From Aspidapion aeneum (Eukaryota > Arthropoda > Insecta > Coleoptera > Brentidae), in assembly GCA_963576565.1 (NCBI GenBank), contig OY755047.1, positions 20,095,171-20,159,170 on the forward strand: 64,000 nucleotides of DNA, read 5' to 3'. Under the pieces are notes generated by a model. It was not told the DNA's origin. It ran no database searches and saw nothing but the letters and a program-made list of their open reading frames with translations. This document shows, piece by piece, positions 37,089 to 47,900 of the stretch (position 1 is its first letter; every line of letters begins with the position of its first letter). The position numbers were made by a program, and so were the translations under genes.

Positions 37089-37473
37089 TATCTTACGATA
37101 TTGGTAAGAGAAATGATAAATATTGCCTGCGATACCGTATGCTTTTTAAAGAAGTAGCGACATCTACCGAATACAAAAGGAACTTAACCGTAGTCGTCAT
37201 TTCTTTGAAAAGCATGCGGTATCGTAGGCAATATTTATCTTTTCTCTTATCAATATCGTAAGATGAGACGTATATATCGTTTCTCTAGCTTTGCAAGGGT
37301 GTCACAATTTTCTGAAGAGTCCGCTAAGGACGAAACAGTTAACTGTCAACACTTAATAGGTGTTCATTAGTTCTTGGACTCCCGTGGGTGTACTGCTTTC
37401 GAGCTGCCCACAGAAAAATACAAGAGAAACAAAATCTTTCTATACCCGCTTAGCCACAAAGAAATGTTTGTTT
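36957..37473. mobile_element. 517-bp foldback element with (AT)n
   Basis: Outer arms 36957-37047 and about 37399-37473 (AAACAAACATTT ends), inner arms about 37084-37150 and 37204-37268 (TCTTACGATATTG) are inverted complements. An (AT)n tract lies at 37048-37087. About 100 bp in the right half has no partner on the left. No coding capacity. Confidence 0.85.
37048..37087. repeat. (AT)n microsatellite
   Basis: Uninterrupted AT dinucleotides between the outer and inner left arms of the foldback element. Confidence 0.95.
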
Positions 37474-37537
37474 TTATTCCCTGGTACTAAAATTTACGTT
37501 CATAGGGTTAAAGTTAACACCTCGATGGGGTCGCATG

Positions 37538-37943
37538 CACGGTAAAAAAATTGTCTAGAATGAAAACACGTTCTTTTCTTGAATAAATTGTTTTACCGTA
37601 AAACAATTTGTTTTGAATTAAAATATTTATTTTTAGTTTAACAAAACGTTTAGTCTTGAAATGAGACTTTATTTTTCTTCTTTAATTGTTTTGTTTCAGT
37701 ATATTCCATTTTGTAACAAAGCAAATTGTGTTCCTATAAGTAATATTTTGCTTCCAGAGAAAACGGTGCCTTAGATTAATTCAGTTCTAATTTATAATAA
37801 AACAATTTCTGTTTCACATTAACATAAGAGGCAAGACATTTTTTGTGCTATATCAAGAAAATATTCTCTTAGTGAATAGGAAAGCACAAATTATTTTACT
37901 TCAAAGCAATTTGCTTTGATCTAAGACAATTTTTTTTACCGTG
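37538..37943. mobile_element. 406-bp MITE with CACGGTAAAAAAATTGTCT TIRs
   Basis: CACGGTAAAAAAATTGTCT at the left is matched by its complement ending ACCGTG at the right, with one extra base in the T run. The interior has several AAACAA(A/T)TT-like words. Non-coding. No sure target duplication. Confidence 0.8.
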
Positions 37944-38619
37944 TGGTATAAAAAGTTTCCCCTTGCAAACAAAATCGATTTGATCGAGGATTTTCCAAAA
38001 ATGGACGATAAATTCACAAAAAGATCTGTTCACTTAAAAACACCCTGTATTTAAATGAATGAATACCCTATATAAAATACACCTCCAAAAAAGCAGCTCG
38101 TTTTTTCAGGATTAGTGCCTGTATTTTTTATAATTATCTATCGAGGCGTGGGGCACTCTTCTAAATGTGGACAATACATGTATGTTTTTTAAAGTAAGTA
38201 TTTGACTCCTTTTTTTTTCTTTTTCAAAAGTGTCCCAACCCTCGTTATCTACCTTGGTGACCCTAGATACTGCCAAAGCTAAGAGGTATCGATTTCTAAA
38301 AGATTTTGCGCAAAATGCTGCTCAATTACCACCTTTCAATATGATTGAAATCCCATCGTCAGTGGGCTCAATTTGAGAGTCTTAGATGAAATATAAACAC
38401 CAATTTTGACTCTTAGATGTAAAGCTACATTTGTACCGAAGAAATATTGAGCAACTTTTGTTTTTTTGTTGCTTGTTACAAAGTTGTCCAAAGTTGCTAA
38501 ATGTTGCTCTATGTTTCGGAAACATTTGTCAATTGTGGCTTCTTGTTGCCTGTTTCCAATTTAAGCGGTAAACTTCAAAGGAAAATCGGCAACACTTGAA
38601 AACAGAAACAACCTGATAT

Positions 38620-38825
38620 GTGTTGCAGTAGCAGTGGAAACACAAAGTTTATAACTGTTTCTGAAAGCTTTATGTTTAGGGCAACAAGAAGAAACAAATC
38701 TTATCAAGTTGAATATACAACTAATTTTGACTGGTTCAATGGAAACAAAAAGTTTATAATTTTTTCTGTGTCGCTCATGCTTACGGCAACAAAAAGAAAC
38801 AAATCGCAACAAAAAGTTACTTTAG
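38620..38825. repeat. two-copy tandem repeat, about 106 bp
   Basis: GGAAACA(C/A)AAAGTTTATAA and GGCAACAA(G/A)AAGAAACAAATC recur with a spacing of about 106 bp. Diverged. Confidence 0.65.
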
Positions 38826-38849
38826 TGTAAACGTTGCTTAAGAGGAAAA

Positions 38850-40438
38850 ATTTAATTTGTAGAAAAGTTTCTTAAAGAAAGTAAAACCTAGAAAACATAA
38901 TTCGTAAAAATCGAAATTAAACAAAACCAAATTTTGTAGAAAACTGAATTTATCAAAAAATAATTCATTGATTCATTTAAAGTAAAACGTAAAAACCGTA
39001 AATTGTAGAAATGGTTCACTGTTCCATCGGTAGAGGCCACCGTCAGCTGTGTCAGCTATAGCCTTAGATGAAGAAGGGAATGGGGTACACGCTCATTACG
39101 TAGCGCTGTGGAAAGGGCCGACTCTTAACTATTGCCAGTTCTACGTATTAGTATGAAATTATAGCATGTAAACAATAAACATATTAAGGCGGGATTTTTA
39201 AATTATATCTCCCTCTCTTTGTTTTGGGCGGTCGAAATCGGTGTTAACATATATTAAGTATAACCTAACCGGGCCGTGTCTAGGCAGGTTAGGATCTGTT
39301 TACAATCATTTGACGGTTAGGCTAACATCGATTTCGAGCTCTAAAAAAGAGGTAAGGGGAGCTATAATTTAAAACAAAAATACGAAATAAAAAATAATCC
39401 AAAAAAATATAGTAGTGGAGTTATGTCCTCACGTATATTAGACTCTAATCGCCTTCTTCTTCTACTGCCACAGTTGACGCAGTTGGCAGCGCCCTCTATC
39501 GCTACATGACCAAACCATTTCTACACTTTACGTTTTCTACATTTTAAATTTTGACAAATTACTTTTTTCTACGTTTTATTTTTCGTTCGATTACATTTTC
39601 TTCGCTTTATCATTTCTACCTCAGACTACTATATATTATTATTACTCTAAGATTTCTACTAAACATTCTTTTACAAATTGTGTTTCTATACTTTGCTTTT
39701 CTATAAACTATGCGCCCCACAAAAACACTGATCAATCTTTGAAAACCACGGACGTCTAAAAGAAAGTCGTCTGTGTTGTAAATAAATAAATAAACACATT
39801 TTAAATAAAATTTAGACAATGAAAATAACAATATCTTAATTTTAAATAAATCTGTTTAAATCTATTTTAATAGTAATCATCTCTGGTCCTGGGAAATTCT
39901 TCGGAGAGATCAGCAATGACGTAAGAGACAACAGCCCAAACAGCTGTTGCCTTGTCAAGAGCGTCAGGATCCAAGACTTCCATCCTGTCAGCAGGAGAAT
40001 GGTGAAACCAGGAATACCTAAAACAAGAAATCAAAAATAATTCCTCGAAGGAAGCAAAAATGTCAAGTGTTCTTGGTTTGTCTACGGGAACAGTCAGTAT
40101 CTACAGGGACACTCAGAACGGCCTTGGAGAAACAAACAAAGTGTCACTGATATTTTTTTTCTTTTTGATATCACTGACTTTTTGGCCGACACTAAAAGTA
40201 CGGTACATCTAATCGCACCGGTCTTCGGCCACCTTTGGAACCACAGACCGGGTATTTTTTATTAGGTCCTTTTTTCTCTTAGATTGGCTTGCCGATTGAG
40301 GGAATGTGTAGTCCGGTTTTACTAGGTGGCCCATTTCAACTGACCCGGTTACCGGTGTGAATAGAGGAATAGGACTAAATTACATTTTACACTGGCTTAA
40401 AACTAGAAAAGTCTACAAATGTCTGCAGCACCCGAGGA
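38850..40438. repeat. tandem duplication, distal copy (contains duplicated terminal exon)
   Basis: Collinear with 40465-41976. Shared landmarks include CCTAGAAAACATAATTCG, the GTAGAGGCCACCGTCAGCTG block, the terminal exon and its 3' region, and a flank ending at GCAGCACCCGAGGA. Diverged by many small indels outside the exon. Confidence 0.88.
39867..40017 (-). CDS. second copy of carboxypeptidase Q terminal exon
   Basis: 151 bp with the same AG acceptor context, phase, length and stop as the terminal exon at 41426-41576. The protein differs at two positions (YSWFHHS for YFWFHHS, SEEF for SKEF). It still carries the conserved HHSPAD metal-ligand motif. It could serve as an alternative 3' exon if transcription runs past the first one. 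It is open and unmutated, so it is either recent or under constraint. Confidence 0.85.
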
Positions 40439-40464
40439 ATTAACAAAAATGAGTCCCCTCAAAA

Positions 40465-41976
40465 TGTAGAAAATTAAATTTGTCGTAAAACGAAATGAAA
40501 ACCTAGAAAACATAATTCGTAAAAATCGAAATTAACAAAAACAAAATTTGTAGAAAATTGAATTTATTAAAAAATAATTCTAAAAGTAAAAAGCAGAAAC
40601 CATAAAGTCTAGAATAGGTTCAATGTTCTATCAGTAGAGGCCACCGTCAGCTGCGTCAGCTATTGCCTTAGATGAAGAAGGGAATGGGAGACACGTTTAT
40701 CACATAGCGCTGTAAAAAGGGCCGGCTCTCTACTGTTGCCAGTTCTAAGTGTTAGTATGAACTTACAGGATCTAAATAACAAAAATATTTAAGCTGGATT
40801 TTTAAATTATATCTCCCCTCTCTTTGTTTTGGGCGGTCGAAATCGGTGTTAACATAAATTAGGTATAACCTAACCGTGGTCAATTGATCGCAAACGTAAC
40901 CTAACCGGGCCGTGCCTGGACAGGTTAGAATCTGTTTGCGATCATTTGACGGTTAAGCTAACATCGATTTCGACTCCCCAAAAAGAGGAAAGTGTAGCTT
41001 TAATTTAAAACAAAAATACTAAAAAAATTAAATTATTTCCAAAAAATATAGGAGTATATTATACTCTAATCGCCTCCTTTTTCTACGGCCACAGTTGACG
41101 CAGTTGGCAGCGCCCTCCACCGGTAGATGACTGAACCATTTCTACACTTCACGGTTTCTACATTTAAAATTTTGATAAATTATTTTTTGACCACTTCAGT
41201 TTTCTACGTTTTATTTTTAGTTCAATTACATTTTCTTTGCGTTATCATTTCTACTAAATGTTTTTTTACCAAATGTGTTTCTATATCGCTATATTCTATA
41301 TTGCTTTTCTCACGGATATCTAAAAGAAAGACGTCTGTGTTATAAATAAATAAATTTATTTCTAATATTTTAAATAAAATTGAAAACAACGATATCTTAA
41401 ATAAATAAATCTGTTTAAATCTATTTTAATAGTAATCATCTCTGGTCCTGGGAAATTCTTTGGAGAGATCAGCAATGACGTAAGAGACAACAGCCCAAAC
41501 AGCTGTTGCCTTGTCAAGAGCGTCAGGATCCAAGACTTCCATCCTGTCAGCAGGAGAATGGTGAAACCAGAAATACCTAAATGAAGAAACCAAAAATAAT
41601 TCCTTGAAGAAACCAAGAACGCTTGATTTCTACATTTTGTCTCTGAATGGCCTTGGAGGAACCAACAAAGTGTCACTGGTATTTTCTTGCTTTTGGATCT
41701 GCCTGACTTTTTGGCTGACACTAAAGCCGCTAGTACGATACGTCTAATCGCACGGGTCCTCGGCTAGCTTTGGAACCACCGATCCTCTATTTTTTTATTG
41801 GGTCCTTTTGTCCCCTAGACTGGCTTGCCGATTGAAAAATGTGTAACAAAGTCTAGTTTTACGAGGTGTCCCATTTTAACTGACCCGGTTATGGTGTGAA
41901 CAGAGGGATAGGACTAAATTAGTTTTATAGTCGCCTAAAACTGGAAAAGTCTACAAATGTTTGCAGCACCCGAGGA
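40465..41976. repeat. tandem duplication, proximal copy
   Basis: Partner of 38850-40438. Its right edge falls inside a tRNA-like sequence; the distal copy loses similarity at the same point. Confidence 0.88.
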
Positions 41977-44900
41977 TTCGAACCCGCTACTGTAGCAAGC
42001 GATATTCCCAACTCACTTGACACATTCTGGACCACTAAAGCTACAAGAACAGGATACCAAAGAAATGGTGATCCGTACTCCTACAAGTCTCGTAAAACAT
42101 GAAATGAAAGAAGAGGAACTGGGGGAAATTTAACAGATTGCTTGTTATAAGAAACAACTCCACGGCAATACAAATAAAACGGGGGGTTAGACAGGGATGT
42201 GTGCTTTCGCCAATGCTCTTCAATATTTACTCAGAAGAAATCATAAAAAATGCATTAGAGAACGAAAGCAAAGGAGTAAAAGTAATTGGAAGAGTAATAA
42301 ATATCATTAGATATGCTGACGACACAGTTTTGATTGCAACCTCCTTGGATGATCTGCAGTTTTTGCTAGAGAAAGTAGCCATAGCTAGTGAAGATCAAGG
42401 ATTGACCTTGAACGCTAAAAAAACCAAGTTTATGCTTATATCAAAGGAGCCTCAAGCCAATGTGAACCTTGTTTTAAGAAACCAAACTATTGAGAGAGTA
42501 GAAAGATATAAATACCTAGGCACCATTATAAATCAAAATAATGACTGCTCGGAAGAAATCAAAAGTAGAATTGAACAGGCAAGATCAACTTTTATGAAGA
42601 TGAAACAAGCGTTTTGCGGGAGAGACCTTACGTTAGACTTGAAAATTAGACTGTTGCGGTGCTATGTGTTTTCGGTGCTCTTTTATGGCATGGAATGTTG
42701 GACTTTGAAGAGGACAGAGATACGGAGACTTAATGCCTTTGAGATGTGGTTGTACAGAAGGATTCATAGAATAAGCTGGACAGAAAGAGTTACAAATGAG
42801 GCTGTTTTGCAGAGAATGGGGAAAGAAAGGGAAGTAGTTATTACCATAAAGAAACGCAAACTGCAATACCTTGGACATATCATGCGCGGAGATAAATATA
42901 GTTTGTTACAACTCATAATACAGGGTAAAATTCAAGGAAGGAGAAGCGTGGGGAGAAGACGACATTCCTGGCTACGTAACCTACGAGAGTGGTTCAGCTG
43001 CTCTACAAATCAACTTTTTAGATCTGCAGTATCTAAGATACGTATAGCTTTGATGATTGCCAACCTTCGGAACGAAGATGGCACTTAAAGAAGAAGAAGA
43101 AACAACTTACTTTTCATTCGCATTCAGCAATGAAGCCCCTGGAAGAAGAGATGCAGTCCATGGTGAAATGTCTGATCCCACTCCATCATTGTCTTGAACA
43201 GCTTGTGTTGCATTAATTGGTTCCAAAAGTCTACAAAATAAAGATAAAAGATATTTTATTATACAGGGTGTCCCAACTAAAAGGTAACACGTATTTTTAG
43301 GTATTTTTTGTGCGAATTTGGAAAAACGCTCGGACACGTCGATTTTGTTTGAGAGTGGGACACTTTTTTTTAAATTTTTGTAGCGTGCACTATCTTCGAG
43401 GGGTATACTTTACCCCTATATTTTGAATAGGGAAAGTGGGTCTAGTGATTTTTTGAATTTTGAAAATCCATAGATTAGTTTTTGAGATATTTGCTTTCAA
43501 ATTTTACATGGAATGATAAAATAAAAATCAAATCCCAAAAATATAAAATTCTGATTAAATTTTTATTTTATCAGTCCATGTTAAATTTGAAAGTTTGAAG
43601 GCATTATCTCAAACACTAACAGATAGATTTTTGAAATTTTTACACGGTTGTAAAGGCATTCAAGAGGCCTTCAAAACAAGGTATCACTAGACCCACTTTC
43701 CCCATTCAAAATCTAGGGGTATAGTATACCCCTCCAAGATGGTGAGCGCTACAAAAATTTCAAGATAGCCAAAAGGTCCCCCTCGCAAACAAAATCAACG
43801 TGTCCGAGCGTTTCTCCAAATTCACACAAAAAATACCAAAAAACACGTCTGTTACCTTTTAGTTGGAACACCCTGTACATGTATAGATGCATCAAGTAAT
43901 TCTTAAAATGTTGTGAACTCCATAGAAAAGTGACTGACCAGTTTTTTCAAGGTATCCATGATAAATGATAGACAGGTAATGAGAGAGAAGAGGGTGAGAC
44001 ACAATTTTATATTTTGTGTTATGTGACTTATGGTCTTTGAACTAGCAAGGAAGATGGAAAAACGATTTATTACGCGAAGTACATACCGCGTGGCCAGCCT
44101 TCTATCTAGGGGTAGGATTTTTGCATTGGCCGTAAGGATTGCATGGGAGAAGAGAAATGCGTAAAATCAACGTTGCCGGTTTAGCAAAAATATCAGTATA
44201 AGCCGCGACTCAATTCGCGAAAAGTCAATTTAGTCAGTTTTATGTAAGTGACAAACGGGGCAATACACAACCAGAATAATACATTAGAATTCTGCTTGTT
44301 CCTAAAAGTAAATAATTCACTTATTTTTACATTACATTATTTTCGTTTCACATTCACTAAAGTCAATTTTTTTTAAATATAACTTACCAATCTACAGGTA
44401 AGCTTCCTACTATTTAATTTTATTTTTTTAAATGCATTTTTAATCCAACGATAAAAAAAGGTAATGGTGGACTACTGTGACGCAACGTGGGTAGAAGACG
44501 CGTTAAGGGGCGAGACCCTAGGGGGTGGCACACGTGGTATAAAGTCTCAAAATTAGATACTAATTGAGTACTTTTCCTAGACAAATATCAAAATTATTAG
44601 TAGTGGTCACACTGTTCCAGAACAAAGTATAGGATTTTCTAAAACCACAAAAAAAACTGAAAGCAGTGTTTTGTAGTGTGAGGCTAGTAGATCATGCCAC
44701 ACTGTGTCTTAAAATCGCAGCTGATCCTTCAGGCCAGTTATGGTCATTTTGGTCAAACTCGAGGCCACACTGGCGAGTTACATGAAGATAATTCAATTAC
44801 TGCTGAACACATTTAAACTAAACTCCAGTAGTTTATTCTGCTCTTATTCAAGAACCTTCGTTTCAATTTTAGTTAGAGTCAAATATCGGCTGAAATGTTT

Positions 44901-47900
44901 CAAGAAAAGATCGTAAGGCAGCGCGAACTTGGCGAGGCACTGCCGTGCCCTCAGATACGGGAGCTGTGTTAAATCTACCGCTACCTACACGTCAATGGTG
45001 AAGGTACTTCTTACTTCATTATTTCTTCAATCATGCATCCTCCCATATGGCCAGCCGCATATTCTATGCCCAGTGGGGTAAAGGTCCCTTCGTCAGACTC
45101 CATCACAAAAGTGAAATTCTCCAGCTCGTTAAAATGGGTTTTGTTGTAGGCGAAAAATCCCACCAAACCAGGTTCTTCTGCTGTCCAAAGGACTGCTCTA
45201 AAAAAAAAATACATACTATTTCTTAGGCACGCATATTTTAAATTTGTTCTACCTTAAAGTTCTTTTGGCACGCAATCCCAAAGCTTTAAGTACCGCCAAG
45301 GAGTACCAAGAGATAAAAGCGCCACCTCCATCATCCATGGCTCCAGTACCAACGTCCCAACTGTCTAGATGGCCGGAGACTAGAACCACTTTTTCTACAA
45401 AACCAAAAAAATATTAGGAGGTATGAATAAAGTTTTGAGTGACTTCTTATGAGCCCTTTCAAGTTGACCATCAGCGGGACCTGTGGTGCACCCTGGAATA
45501 TCTCGTGGGAGGGGCCCGAGGCTTCTTGGGGGGGCCCGAAGCCTCATGATGTCGAATTTGAAGCTATTTTTTGTGGTTTTTCATGAAATATGTGGAAAAT
45601 ATGTAAAAAAATCTAAGGCTTGGGGGGGCCTGGGTCCCGAGCCAACCCCCCCCCCCCCCCTGGGTGCGCCCATGAGCGGGACTATTGTACATCACAAACG
45701 TTCCTTTCAAACTCACAAGCAATATAACCCTAACGACTACTTTGCAGGTTCATATTTTAAAAAGTACTTGTTCAAAAGCACTAAGTTTCTGTATCTGAAA
45801 GCCATATACATTCAGAAAAACCAAGGAAAATGCACACAGCAAGCTAAAATTCGCAAAAAAGATAATTAACGAATTTTAAGATGTTAAAAACTAATATAAA
45901 TATTAATCACTTAAAATCAATATTAATATTAATCATTTTAAAAAAATAGTTAGATTATTTTATGTCTAAAAAATTAACTTGCCAGGTTGTTTTGATCCTA
46001 TTAATTCTCCAACAGAATTTCTTGAAGGGCCATCAGGAAATCTGGTGTAGTTCAGATTGAGGCGGATCACAATTTTTTCTCCACGGTCCTAAAAAAATAA
46101 GTACAGTGAAACCTCCTATAAGCGGACACTCACGGTTTCGTCGATTTTGTCCGCTTATTAGAGGTGTCCGCTTATAAGAGAGAATTGCGAAATTTTAATA
46201 TATATTTATTAACAATTTCCGCTGCTTGAGTTTTTTCGATATTAAATTTTTCAGCGATCCTTCGTGCTGATAGATGTTCCTTCTCTGAAACGTTAACAAC
46301 TTCCATTTCTTTACGTAAACTAAAAAGTTTTTTACTAGGCGCCATTTCAAAGAGATCTATAACTACCCAACTGAACAATAAAAATAAAACAAAGCAGTCC
46401 CGCCGAATAAAATATGTTGTAAATACGACAGAAGTATTTAGTATCCGCATTAAAACGGAAAGGGGTAATTCCCCGGCTGCAGAGTGCGTTGTTGCCAACA
46501 TACTACATAATATTTATGCCCATGTCGTGCAGCGCTCCGTCCCGTTGTCAGAGGTTCGCGTCCGGTTAAGGGAGGTTTCCTGAGTATGTAACTATTTAAT
46601 AGATTTTACAAAACCAAAAAGAGACTATTAACAGAAAAAAAAAACAAATCTACATCGCTTTACAGATTCTATCTCTACATCCACATACAGTGGCGGATCC
46701 AGGGGGGGTGGCACTAGGGGCACTTGCCCCCCCCGAGAATTTTTTGAATATACAAAAAATGAGTAAAAAGTAATGTTTTTGCTAATAAAAACTCAAAATT
46801 TTTGCCTGCGGCGCATGAAAGTGTCTATTGTTGTTATCATCGAAATTACACCCACTGACTAATTCAATAAAATGCTGCTTAAAAAAACATATACCGTTTT
46901 TTACCAACATAGAATGTCACCTAAAGTGCCCCCCCCGAGAAGCACCTCTGGATCCGCCCTTGTCCACATATTATATAGACAGACACATACACAGTCCCGC
47001 GGCTTTTTGGTCTTATAATTTAACTCTCACTAATAAAAGAAAACAATAATATTTATTTAACCTCTGGAATAGCCCTAAACACTGACTTAAATAAAACATA
47101 ATCATAAATACCCAAATACAAATGGAAATTCAAAAAATCACACTTAATATTTGCAACTCTATACTTTTGGTTTCACCGTGACGTAATGGATGCCAAATTT
47201 TGGTCGCCAGTCACGTGTATCACGTTACTAACCTGCATTCTTTGAAGCATCTGGGTATCTTCGACAGTGATGCAAGCTGTGGGAATTTGTGTGACTCCAT
47301 CTTCATAATCTTGCCAGCCTGTGTGCAACGTTTCCATTGAGTATCCCGTCACTGATTTAATTAAAGAGGCAACTGCTCCCACTTTTGCTGCTTCCGCGGC
47401 CCCTGTAATTTTTTTTACAAAGAAACAAATTTATTCCAACAAAATAATAACTTATCTCTAGCGAATTATTTAACCAAGACAAATTAACTTTCATAAAAAA
47501 ATAAATAAATAAAAAATTAATTTAAAAATGCCGGACTATTTTATTTATTCTTAGTTTACAACAAAATTTCCATTTAATTAATTAATATAAGTTAAACATT
47601 TTAAAGAACTTAGTTTACTTTGATAACTTTGATACTTCGTTGTTTCAGGTGAAAAGTTTTTTTTTGTATTTAAATGAAATTCACTTTATTTTAAAGGTAA
47701 AAACTAAACATTTAAAAACTTAAAATTACAGCCCTGACCGCCATCTTATATTTTAAAATGGCGCAATAAATATATAATTTTAAAAAAATGTTAGACAAAA
47801 GTTACCTTTTTTGCTTTCGGTAAAAAATTTAAGACATAATCAAATTATTAGTTTTAAAAACCAACAACAGACATTCATGCCAAAAAAGGGTTTTGGTTTT

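Larger units (their letters stand above)
36840..38047. mobile_element. broken relative of the 43.3-kb palindromic element, hosting two other elements
   Basis: 36840-36950 matches the central right part (CATTCAAGA, AAAACAAGGTATCAC) and 37945-38047 matches the right end (TTGCAAACAAAATC ... ACACCCTGTA) of 43264-43875. The two pieces are split by the foldback at 36957-37473 and the MITE at 37538-37943. Confidence 0.65.

Noticed and set aside
45483..45869. 128-codon plus-strand frame rich in Gly/Pro
   Set aside because: Runs through a hAT-type MITE's G and C runs and into intron sequence; composition-driven.
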